Positions 35,574-43,097 of a stretch of DNA of 64,000 nt are shown here, piece after piece. The stretch is taken from the NCBI GenBank assembly GCA_030345135.1, contig CP128386.1, forward strand, positions 2,877,677-2,941,676, read 5' to 3'. Below the pieces are notes generated by a model that saw only the letters and a list, made by a program, of their open reading frames with translations, was not told where the DNA came from and ran no database searches. This DNA is from Chitinophagaceae bacterium DXS (lineage in GTDB: Bacteria > Bacteroidota > Bacteroidia > Chitinophagales > Chitinophagaceae). How positions within the stretch are numbered: position 1 is the stretch's first letter; each line of letters opens with the position of its first letter. The translations under genes and the position numbers were made by a program.

Positions 35574-36743
35574 TCAGATGAGCCTGTACCTCTTTCCCGG
35601 CAATGTTGCGAGCATGCCTTTTAATTCCATGGCTAAAATAGCGGCGGCAACAGAACTGCTGCTTAAACCGGTTTCCTGGTATAACGTGTCAATATGTACT
35701 TCTTCTTTTTCCTGTAGAATTTGAATGAGCATCCTTTCTTCATCAGTCACATCCACAAATAACTGCCGTTGCACAGTTTTCTTTTTCCGCTGCTCCCAGC
35801 CCATCATTTCGATAACCTCTGAGGCACTTTGAATAAGCATGGCCTTGTTGCTTCTTATTAGATGATTGCAACCTGTACTCTTTAGATCCGTTGTCTTTCC
35901 CGGAAAAGCAAAGACGTCGCGGTTGTAATTATTGGCCAGTTCCGCTGTTATCATGCTGCCACCTTTTAAAGCCGTTTCAATTACAATGGTTGCATCGGCC
36001 ATGCCCGCCACAATACGGTTGCGTTTAGGAAAATTGTGCTTATCCGGTTTGCATGCACGTCTGTGCTCGGTGAGTATGCCGCCATGTAAAATCATTTCTT
36101 TGGCAAGACTTGTATGCTGCGCAGGATAAATAATATCTAGTCCATGAGCCAGTACGCCGATTGTGGAAAGGTTGTTGCTTAACGAGGATTTGTGTGCAAT
36201 GCCATCGATACCAAAAGCGAGGCCACTGACAACAAGCACATGGTGATCCTGCAAATCACTGATAAATTTTTCTGTCAATTGTTTTCCGTAATCCGTGTGA
36301 TGGCGTGTTCCTATAACACTAATAATCTTCGACGCGTTTAAGTCCGTATTGCCTTTGTAGTACAGCAACGTAGGACAATCATAACAATGTAGCAGTCGTT
36401 GGGGATATTCCTTATCAGTAATGAACAACGGCTCTATTTTATATTTTTCAATAAATTCTATTTCATTTTCGGCTACATTGAAATCGTCAAATGATTTGAT
36501 GCTTTTTGCGCGTATTTCTCCAATTTTTTCAATGCTGCTTAATTCTTTAAATGACGCACGGAAAACTTCAGTAACATCACCAAAATGTTCCATTAGAATC
36601 TTGGCCTGAACACAACCAATATTAGGGACAAGTGTAAGTGCAATCTGGTATAGTAAATTACCGGTCAATGGGAAAGGGTTGTAAGGGTTTCGAAAAATTG
36701 TGAAGCCAACCCCTTGTGGATTGGCTCCTGTTTTACGGTGCAA
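35574..36743 (-). CDS. dprA: DNA-processing protein DprA
   Basis: Loads RecA on incoming single-stranded DNA during natural transformation. The frame runs to ATG 36743, giving 389 residues, but the first 25 residues are unlike DprA; the family sequence starts at LTGNLLYQIALTLVPNIG, where a TTG at 36668 is a plausible alternative start. Parts: SAM-like N-terminal domain (about 30-110), Rossmann-like core with ISVIGTRHHTDYG, VVSGLAFGIDGIAH, IGVLAHGLDIIYP and AGMADATIVIETALKGGSM, and a C-terminal winged-helix DprA_WH domain (VHIDTLYQETGLSSSSVAA). It is a single gene; no other competence genes are in view. Confidence 0.93.
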   Translation of the reverse strand: MHRKTGANPQGVGFTIFRNPYNPFPLTGNLLYQIALTLVPNIGCVQAKILMEHFGDVTEVFRASFKELSSIEKIGEIRAKSIKSFDDFNVAENEIEFIEKYKIEPLFITDKEYPQRLLHCYDCPTLLYYKGNTDLNASKIISVIGTRHHTDYGKQLTEKFISDLQDHHVLVVSGLAFGIDGIAHKSSLSNNLSTIGVLAHGLDIIYPAQHTSLAKEMILHGGILTEHRRACKPDKHNFPKRNRIVAGMADATIVIETALKGGSMITAELANNYNRDVFAFPGKTTDLKSTGCNHLIRSNKAMLIQSASEVIEMMGWEQRKKKTVQRQLFVDVTDEERMLIQILQEKEEVHIDTLYQETGLSSSSVAAAILAMELKGMLATLPGKRYRLI

Positions 36744-36837
36744 TGATACTTAAAATTGCGAATATTGTGGCGATGAACATTGCAATAAATCAACCATATA
36801 ATATTTATCACAATACTTTATATCCTTAGTCACTTCA

Positions 36838-37497
36838 TTAACCCAATAACGACAAATGCAGCGCGCCAAAATTTTGAAGTGATGATAATTTAAGATCTGA
36901 AGCGCCCCATCTTTCTTCTTTATACTGCGCGTGATGTGGAACAACCACGCATTTCATGCGGGCGGATTTGGCCGCGATCATACCATTGAAAGAATCCTCA
37001 AAACAAACGCATTCAGTCGGGTTTGATTGAATAGCCGCAGCACAGTCGAGATATACCTGCGGATGAGGTTTGCCATACGCTAAAAATTCCGCCGACGCTG
37101 TAGCTTGTATATATTTTCTTATACCGATCTGATCAATTACCATCTGGATAAGCGTATCCGGTGATGACGAGGCGATTCCAATTTTAAAATTCAATTTGCT
37201 GAAGAATTCAAAGATGTGATCAACACCTGGCATCACTTGTCCGCGTTGACCTATTTTATCAAGTACCAGGCTGAAGATATTTTTTTCAGCTTTTATTAAC
37301 TCCTCTTCACCGATATTAAAATGTCTGAACCACCATTGAACAAATTCTTTAGTTCTGAGACCGGTGGTTGTTTTGTATTGTTCTTCAGTTAAATTAACGC
37401 CATAAATATTGAACACTTCACTTGCAGCTTCTTCCCACAATGGCTCGCTGTCTATAAGCAAGCCATCCATATCAAAAATAACCGTATTCAGATGCAT
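36838..37497 (-). CDS. HAD-family phosphatase (beta-phosphoglucomutase-like)
   Basis: A 219-residue haloacid-dehalogenase enzyme of subfamily I with an alpha-helical cap. Motif I is FDMDGLLIDSEP with nucleophile Asp9 and acid/base Asp11; motif II is IGIASSSPDTLI (Ser about 108); motif III and IV are YGKPHPQVYLDCA and CFEDSFNGMIAAKSA. The pattern is closest to hexitol or 2-deoxyglucose-6-phosphatases such as YniC, but HAD substrates are hard to predict. The gene is single, 90 bases before dprA on the same strand. Confidence 0.88.
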   Translation of the reverse strand: MHLNTVIFDMDGLLIDSEPLWEEAASEVFNIYGVNLTEEQYKTTTGLRTKEFVQWWFRHFNIGEEELIKAEKNIFSLVLDKIGQRGQVMPGVDHIFEFFSKLNFKIGIASSSPDTLIQMVIDQIGIRKYIQATASAEFLAYGKPHPQVYLDCAAAIQSNPTECVCFEDSFNGMIAAKSARMKCVVVPHHAQYKEERWGASDLKLSSLQNFGALHLSLLG

Positions 37498-37525
37498 AAA
37501 TTCCTGTATTAAGGCCGCAAAGATA

Positions 37526-37665
37526 TAGGTTGTAAGTTATACGTTGTACGTTTTACGTTCTACGTTATGAGTTGGCAAGGTGAATTCAGAGTATATCTCT
37601 TAAGTATGAGTTATAACAATACAAGGTGGACAACGTACAACGTAGAACTTATAACGTACAACTCA
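37526..37665. repeat. Inverted ACGTTNTACGTT word repeat
   Basis: The left half (about 37526-37572) repeats TACGTTGTACGTTTTACGTT words; the right half (about 37618-37665) holds the reverse complement, ACGTACAACGTAGAACTTAT. Together they span the spacer between the acyltransferase and the HAD gene and could form an imperfect stem of about 45 pairs in a read-through transcript. Confidence 0.6.
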
Positions 37666-37667
37666 TC

Positions 37668-38471
37668 TCATCCAAGCGTTTCACTATTGAGTAATTCCTG
37701 TTGCTTATTAATGTAATGGGCAAGATGATGTTTTCCTTTGAGCATGTGATCTTTACTTTGCTCGATTGCCTGCATTACATCTTCCAGTATTTCATCAACC
37801 GGAGCATCGTAGTCTATTACCATTGGTTCTTTAAAGCGCACTTTAAGAAGAGAGCCTCGTTTTTTTAATGTAAGTCCGCGTTTGGAAAATGCCCGCCAGA
37901 AGCCGCTTATAACTACAGGTATCACTATTGGTTTGCAGGTTTTAATGATATGAGCGGTGCCCTTTCTGCCAGGTGCAAATGGTTTTGTTGTACCCTGCGG
38001 AAATGTGATGACCCAGCTTTTTTGAAGTGCATCAGTTATTTTGCGTGTATCCGACGGATCAAGACCTCTTCTTACTTCTGTGCCTTCAGCGCGCCACGTG
38101 CGTTTTACTGTTAATGCGCCTGCCAGCTTAAAAAATCTGCTTACAAAAGTGCTGTTCATGGTTTCTTCTGCGGCGACAAAATATAAATTGGTAAACGGTC
38201 TTAATAAATAATATGGCAAACCCAGCTTGTTTTTCTTTCTCCATTTTGCTGCACAAAAAACATGGATGAAAGTAATTACATCTGTAAAATAGGTTTGATG
38301 ATTGCTTACGAATAATACATTGTTTGATGGAAGGTCCTTTAAATGTTCCATACCTTCTATCTTTAGCCTGTTAAACCATACAAGGCCAGGATAAGTCACC
38401 GTTCCAACCAGGCTATATATAGCAGATCTGATGACCCGTATATGTTTCAAACGCTCTTTTATGTTCTTCAT
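37668..38471 (-). CDS. 1-acylglycerol-3-phosphate acyltransferase-like (PlsC domain)
   Basis: A 267-residue acyltransferase. The catalytic motif is SNHQTYFTDV with His58 and Asp64: five residues between them (HX5D) rather than the usual four. The second motif is ITFPQGTTKPFAPGRKG, in place of FPEGTR. VIPVVISGFWRAF is the third block. A weak hydrophobic stretch near residues 15-35 would place it at the inner membrane. The family moves acyl chains to lysophosphatidic acid or related lipids. The variant motif makes me give only a family call. Confidence 0.83.
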   Translation of the reverse strand: MKNIKERLKHIRVIRSAIYSLVGTVTYPGLVWFNRLKIEGMEHLKDLPSNNVLFVSNHQTYFTDVITFIHVFCAAKWRKKNKLGLPYYLLRPFTNLYFVAAEETMNSTFVSRFFKLAGALTVKRTWRAEGTEVRRGLDPSDTRKITDALQKSWVITFPQGTTKPFAPGRKGTAHIIKTCKPIVIPVVISGFWRAFSKRGLTLKKRGSLLKVRFKEPMVIDYDAPVDEILEDVMQAIEQSKDHMLKGKHHLAHYINKQQELLNSETLG

Positions 38472-38601
38472 TCATTTTATTTGGGTAAGCAAGGGCGCAA
38501 AATACATTATTACAAAAGATTTGTTAATACGAAGTTCAAAAAAATTTGTATTATGTAATGAAAGCTTTTCTTGCATCCTTGAGTTATAAAAATGAAGATT
38601 T

Positions 38602-39321
38602 ATGAAAAAGATTTTATTTACAGTTTTAACAGCAATCGTTTTAGTGAACAGCTACGGACAGGATAATACCTCAAAGCAAAGACTAATTAATGTAAACGGC
38701 ACAGCGGAATTGGAAGTAGTGCCTGATGAAATTTATGTACAGGTTGAATTAAAAGAGTATGATAAAAAGGGTGCAGGTAAAATAGATATTGAGACCATAA
38801 AAAACAAATTCCTGGAAGCTTGCAAAAGTATTGGGCTGACAGAAAAGGAGATTAGCGTGCAGAGTTATTCCGGCTATGATAATAATTACTGGTGGGTGAA
38901 GAAGAACAAAAAACAAAACCCTGATATGAAGGCAAGCATTACTTATTCTATCAAGATCGCTACTGTGAAAAAGATGGACGAACTGGTTGATAAACTGGAT
39001 GACGAAGCCACTCAGAACTTCTATATCTCTAAAGTTTCACACAGCAAACTGGATGAATACAAAAAACAATTGAAAATTCAAGCATTAAAAGCAGCCAAAG
39101 AAAAAGCAAATTATCTTGCTGAAGCAATAGGTGAACATGCAGGTGAAGCTATCGTGATCAATGATGCAAACGAAATGTCGCAAATCCCTCAACCACGCAT
39201 GTATGCTGCAAACGTAATGTATAAATCTGCTGAATCAGATAAATCAGTTCCTGCACTAGATGTTGATTTCAAAAAGATAAAATTGCAATTCGAGGTATCT
39301 GCGTCTTTCGCCCTTAGATAA
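38602..39321 (+). CDS. SIMPL-domain (DUF541) exported protein
   Basis: A 239-residue protein with a signal peptide (MKKILFTVLTAIVLVNSYG, cleavage near residue 19). The mature part is one SIMPL domain: LINVNGTAELEVVPDEIYVQVEL at the start, ITYSIKIATVKKMDELVDKL in the middle, and LKIQALKAAKEKANYLAEAIGEH near the end, the most conserved helix. Family members sit in the periplasm or outer membrane and are of unclear function (BP26 of Brucella and YggE of E. coli, the latter linked to oxidative stress). Divergent from the acyltransferase; its stop lies inside a repeat block. Confidence 0.9.
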   Translation: MKKILFTVLTAIVLVNSYGQDNTSKQRLINVNGTAELEVVPDEIYVQVELKEYDKKGAGKIDIETIKNKFLEACKSIGLTEKEISVQSYSGYDNNYWWVKKNKKQNPDMKASITYSIKIATVKKMDELVDKLDDEATQNFYISKVSHSKLDEYKKQLKIQALKAAKEKANYLAEAIGEHAGEAIVINDANEMSQIPQPRMYAANVMYKSAESDKSVPALDVDFKKIKLQFEVSASFALR

Positions 39322-39492
39322 GACCGTAAGACCGTAAGACCGTAAGACCGTAAGACAAGAAAAAGACGTGTAAGATAGTAAGAAAGTAAGATAGTAAGAT
39401 AGTAAGAGATTGCATTTTGGCAACCTGCTCCACTTACAACAGCCCTCTTACGATCTTACTGTCTTACGTGTCTTACATGTCTTCCGGTCTTA
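39317..39492. repeat. GTAAGAC/GTAAGAT repeats as an inverted pair between convergent genes
   Basis: From 39319 the word GTAAGACC occurs four times in exact eight-base steps and then drifts to GTAAGATA/GTAAGAAA (to about 39409). From about 39446 to 39492 the reverse complement appears (CTTACGATCTTACTGTCTTA). The two stop codons of the convergent genes lie at the very ends of this block. It can fold into a long imperfect stem on either strand and may end transcription in both directions. Confidence 0.65.
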
Positions 39493-40644
39493 TTTCAGGA
39501 TGCTTCTGCCGATCACAATTCTTTGCACTTCGCTGGTGCCTTCGTATATCTGCGTGATCTTGGCATCGCGCATTAGGCGCTCTACATGATATTCTTTTAC
39601 ATAACCATATCCCCCGTGGATCTGTACGGCTTCAGTTGTGGCCCACATTGCGGTTTCCGATGCATATACTTTAGCCATGGAAGAGCTTAGTGTGTAGTCC
39701 TGGTGCTGATCTTTCTCCCAGGCAGCTTTGAGACACAATAAACGCGCAGCTTCAATCCGTGTTGCCATATCAGCCAGTTTAAACTGAATGGCCTGATGAT
39801 GCATGATCTCCTTTCCAAAAGCTTTTCTTTCTTTGGCATAATTAACTGAGAGTTCATAGGCGCCGCTTGCAATGCCCAGCGCCTGCGATGCAATGCCAAT
39901 TCGTCCGCCGGCAAGTACTTTCATAGCAAACGTAAACCCGAATCCGTCATCCCCTATCCTGTTTTCTTTTGGAACTTTTACATCATTGAAGTGTATAGAA
40001 TGTGTATCGCTACCTCTAATGCCCATCTTGTTTTCTTTGGCTCCAACGGTTACTCCCGGCCATTTTTTTTCTACGATAAATGCATTAATCCCTTTAGGAC
40101 CTTTTGCAACATCGGTTTGTGCCATCACCACATATACACTTGCACTGGAGCCGTTTGTTATCCAGTTTTTCACGCCGTTTAACAAGTAATGATCGCCTTT
40201 GTCTTCTGCCGTTGTATGTTGGCTCGTCGCATCACTACCGGCTTCCGGTTCGCTTAATAAGAATGCACCGATGTACAGGTCGCCGTCTTTTATTCCACGC
40301 GCCAATGGAGTAAGGTATTGTTGCTTTTGCTCTTCTGAGCCGTAAGTTTCAAGGCCCCAGCAAACGAGACTGTTGTTGACACTCATACACACGCTTACAC
40401 TTGCATCAATTTTACTTATTTCTTCCATCGCAAGCACATAACTAATAGTATCCATTCCGGCACCACCGTAAGCAGGGTCTACCATCATTCCCATAAACCC
40501 AAGCTCAGCCAGTTGTTTTACCTGCTGCTTGGGAAATATCATCTTTTCATCACGCTCAATTACGCCCGGCAAGCACTCGGTACGTGCAAAATCGCGGGCC
40601 GCCTTCCGGATCATTAAATGTTCTTCAGAAAATACGAATTGCAT
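39490..40644 (-). CDS. Acyl-CoA dehydrogenase
   Basis: An FAD flavoenzyme for the first oxidation of acyl-CoA. From ATG at 40644 (MQFVFSEEHLMIRKAARDFA) 384 residues, the size of short- to medium-chain forms; the ATG at 40677 would add a hydrophobic stretch. Landmarks: FLLSEPEAGSDATSQHTTA and LNGVKNWITNGSSASVYVV for FAD and substrate, RIGIASQALGIASGAYEL, ETAMWATTEAVQIHGGYGYV, and YEGTSEVQR where Glu368 is the catalytic base position of the short-chain enzymes. No other beta-oxidation gene is beside it. Substrate length cannot be set. Confidence 0.94.
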   Translation of the reverse strand: MQFVFSEEHLMIRKAARDFARTECLPGVIERDEKMIFPKQQVKQLAELGFMGMMVDPAYGGAGMDTISYVLAMEEISKIDASVSVCMSVNNSLVCWGLETYGSEEQKQQYLTPLARGIKDGDLYIGAFLLSEPEAGSDATSQHTTAEDKGDHYLLNGVKNWITNGSSASVYVVMAQTDVAKGPKGINAFIVEKKWPGVTVGAKENKMGIRGSDTHSIHFNDVKVPKENRIGDDGFGFTFAMKVLAGGRIGIASQALGIASGAYELSVNYAKERKAFGKEIMHHQAIQFKLADMATRIEAARLLCLKAAWEKDQHQDYTLSSSMAKVYASETAMWATTEAVQIHGGYGYVKEYHVERLMRDAKITQIYEGTSEVQRIVIGRSILK

Positions 40645-40984
40645 AACTGTAGCTTTGTATAAAAGTAAAAATAACAATCATTAGTTGCGAACAGCAACTA
40701 TTTTTAAAAATTTATTAATTTATTTTGCTTTGTTTGCAATTAAAACGTAATTTTATCGGCGATACTGAATTCCTCTTCAAAAAGCTTGTCCAATCTCCTC
40801 ATTAACCATTGCTGAAATCTGATAAGCCTGAAATTTAACAATTACCTTATCCGTACGAACTATACTGGTTGAACTGTTTTCAATTTTGAACAAAGCAACT
40901 GTTTGGCGTAACGTAAAAATTATGCTGGGCAATGTATTATATAAAGATGTTTAATTGATCCTATCGATGAACCAAACTCCAAAA

Positions 40985-41018
40985 GCCACTGACATTTTTA
41001 TGCAGTGGCGTTTTTTTT
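40985..41018. terminator. Strong hairpin with T8, possibly bidirectional
   Basis: GCCACTG (40985-40991) and CAGTGGC (41003-41009) pair perfectly, followed on the plus strand by eight T (41011-41018) and on the minus strand by TTTT. On the minus strand it follows the GH16 gene; on the plus strand no recognised gene ends here, so it may end an unannotated small RNA in 40680-40985. Confidence 0.65.
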
Positions 41019-41052
41019 GAAACACGGCGACACGACGACCGATGTATCACCC

Positions 41053-41159
41053 AGACATTGCAATATCATGTACAGACGTTGCAATGTCATGTGGAGACGT
41101 TGCATTGTCATGTGGAGACGTTGCAATGTCATGTGGAGACGTTGCATTGCAACGTCTCT
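41053..41159. repeat. Five 21-base tandem repeats closed by a palindrome
   Basis: Units start at 41053, 41074, 41095, 41116 and 41137, exactly 21 bases apart; the core is AGACGTTGCAATGTCATGTG plus one base. Position 11 alternates A, T, A, T through units 2 to 5. The last unit changes midway so that GAGACGTTGCA-T-TGCAACGTCTC forms a perfect 11-base palindrome. It lies 20 bases after the GH16 stop codon. Confidence 0.8.
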
Positions 41160-41178
41160 TCTAGCCATTCGTAATTCG

Positions 41179-42042
41179 TTATTTTTTTTTCTGATAGACC
41201 CTCACATAGTCCACCTCAAACTTATTGGGAAATGGCGTGTCATTAGTAATATCTCCACCATTATCTCCGGCCATCGCGAGATCCAGTAATATGTAATGAG
41301 GTTGTTTAAAAGGATTGATGCCAGATTGATCTTTGTTGTTGAGCTTGCTCAGCGCCACCTTATTCAATAGCACATCATCTACAAAAAGGCTTATACTATT
41401 TTCATCCCAGTCCATGCGCCAAATGTGAAAAACCGATGCCCACTGTTTGCCACCCATGGAATCTACTTTGTAGCGGTTGGAATACCATTCTGCTTTACCA
41501 TTTGTATCAAGGCATGCAATATTAGCCAACAGCATGTTGCGATAATATTCCATGATATCAATTTCGCCGTTTGCCGGCCAGTTGCCCTTTGTACCAAGTG
41601 TCCACCATGCGGGCCACAACCCTTTACTTATGTCAATGCGCCCGCGCATTACAAAACGTCCGTATTGCCAGCTTTGCAAATGAGATGTGTTTATACTTGC
41701 AGAAGTATACTCAATAAACGCACTTTTTTTACGCCAGTCGCCACTACCGGCTTCATAACGAGGATTGCCTTTATGTTCTTTGCGTGCTTCAATGATCAGT
41801 ATACCATTTTTGCAGTATGCGTTTTCTTCCTGGTACCACTGTGCCTCATGGTTTCTTACAAATCCTCTCTCATATCTCCAGTTAAGTGAATCAGGTCTGC
41901 CATCTTTATCAAACTCATCTGCCCATACCAATTTGTAGCCATTGTTATCAGCCGGGCTGGCAGCCATTTTCGTCTGCCCGTATGCACTACAGCCAATTAA
42001 ACATGTCATGATTATCGCAAACGCAGATCTTTTTAGTTGCAT
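41179..42042 (-). CDS. Glycoside hydrolase family 16 beta-glucanase, secreted
   Basis: A 287-residue enzyme with a signal sequence MQLKRSAFAIIMTCLIGC; Cys18 in LIGC makes a lipoprotein likely. The GH16 active site is NGEIDIMEYY with nucleophile Glu160, Asp162 and acid/base Glu165. KLVWADEFDKDGRPDSLNW and GLWPAWWTLG are further family blocks. The one-residue-bulge form ExDxxE is that of laminarinases, so beta-1,3- or mixed-link glucan is the likely substrate. It is divergent from a susC-susD pair, together a small polysaccharide-utilisation locus; about 1 kb of spacer between them holds two large palindromes. Confidence 0.93.
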   Translation of the reverse strand: MQLKRSAFAIIMTCLIGCSAYGQTKMAASPADNNGYKLVWADEFDKDGRPDSLNWRYERGFVRNHEAQWYQEENAYCKNGILIIEARKEHKGNPRYEAGSGDWRKKSAFIEYTSASINTSHLQSWQYGRFVMRGRIDISKGLWPAWWTLGTKGNWPANGEIDIMEYYRNMLLANIACLDTNGKAEWYSNRYKVDSMGGKQWASVFHIWRMDWDENSISLFVDDVLLNKVALSKLNNKDQSGINPFKQPHYILLDLAMAGDNGGDITNDTPFPNKFEVDYVRVYQKKK

Positions 42043-42369
42043 CTTTTCTTAGTTGATTTTAAAAGAATGCGAAGGCAATTTCTTCTATGGCGCTAAGATA
42101 TTGTGGCATTTATAATGCTATGCGGGAAAATAATAATAATCGTCGAAAATACATTTATTCAACTGATAGCAATAAGATTGCTCCACACATGTTCCTTGCT
42201 GAAAACCCTGATCACACCATTGTCGTGTCTCTGTTACATGACTTGAAATGCCTGTTCATAGCATTTTTAAAAGGCATTCGCAGCTAAGAATCCGCATTTC
42301 ACAGAAAACAATTGACAAGTGGTCGTTATTTTTAAAAGCGAGTTTTTTAAAAACCTAAGTTTAGTTTAT

Positions 42370-42400
42370 AAAATATTTGAAAACGCATTTCAAATATTTT
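42370..42400. promoter_or_regulatory. 13-base-arm palindrome in the GH16/susC spacer
   Basis: AAAATATTTGAAA (42370-42382) and TTTCAAATATTTT (42388-42400) are perfect inverted repeats five bases apart. It lies about 330 bases before GH16 and 700 before susC in a 1055-base gap without genes, a good place for a shared regulator site. The rest of that gap shows one more dyad and no convincing consensus promoter. Confidence 0.55.
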
Positions 42401-42799
42401 AATTGTCAAGGCTTTTATATGAATTTATATAAGTGCGTAATCATTTTTATAAAAGTCTGTTATACCATAACCGAAATAAAATTGTGTCAGCTTATGAAAA
42501 TAAATTAATCACCAACTAACTGGTCTCCGGTCTTTTTATCTTATTCTAGCATTACCTGCCCTCTGCTGAACCGGAAATCAACAATCGTTTTTCCCCTTGC
42601 TGCAAACAAAATTGGGCTGTGCAAATCTGGTTTTATTGATCAGTTTACCAGTCATCCCGACGTGAGAAATCTAAGGTCCAAAATCATTTATTGATTGTCT
42701 TTAGACAAGAACTGTAGTAGATGTCAGTTTACAATACGTACTCTTGAAACTACTATTGAACGGCGTCCTGGTGTATGGTGATTCCTTCTTAAAATCATT

Positions 42800-42824
42800 T
42801 TAAAACATCGCCCAAATGTTTTAA
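42800..42824. promoter_or_regulatory. Second dyad in the GH16/susC spacer
   Basis: TTAAAACAT (42800-42808) and ATGTTTTAA (42816-42824) are perfect nine-base inverted repeats seven bases apart, about 275 bases before susC. Likely operator or hairpin; no T-run follows. Confidence 0.4.
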
Positions 42825-43097
42825 TGACAACCGGTGGTATTGAACGGTTGCGCTATTGTTTTCCCAAAAGTCCCGCCAGTAATGTGTTGCCCGCCTTGTG
42901 CTTTATTTATTCGTATCTGAAAAAATAAACACGAAGGATAATATTGAATGATTTGCCGGTGAGAACAATTGAGCTGCCTGTAGTGATGTATAATGTCGCT
43001 AAAATATATTGCCTGTAATCATTGTAGTAACGATCTGCCCCTGTCTGTAGCACTAAATCTCTGTTTTTATTCACTAATTCTATCTAAACAAATTGCT

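Noticed and set aside
41053-41159. CRISPR array
   Set aside because: Repeats are contiguous with no spacers, and no cas genes are in the window.
41005-41289. 94-residue plus-strand frame with seven-residue Cys/Arg/Trp repeats
   Set aside because: The repeat comes from the 21-base DNA array, which is divisible by three; half of the frame overlaps the GH16 gene and it has no start context or family signature.
42087-42287. 66-residue plus-strand frame in the GH16/susC spacer
   Set aside because: No recognisable features; lies in an AT-rich regulatory gap and reads like chance.
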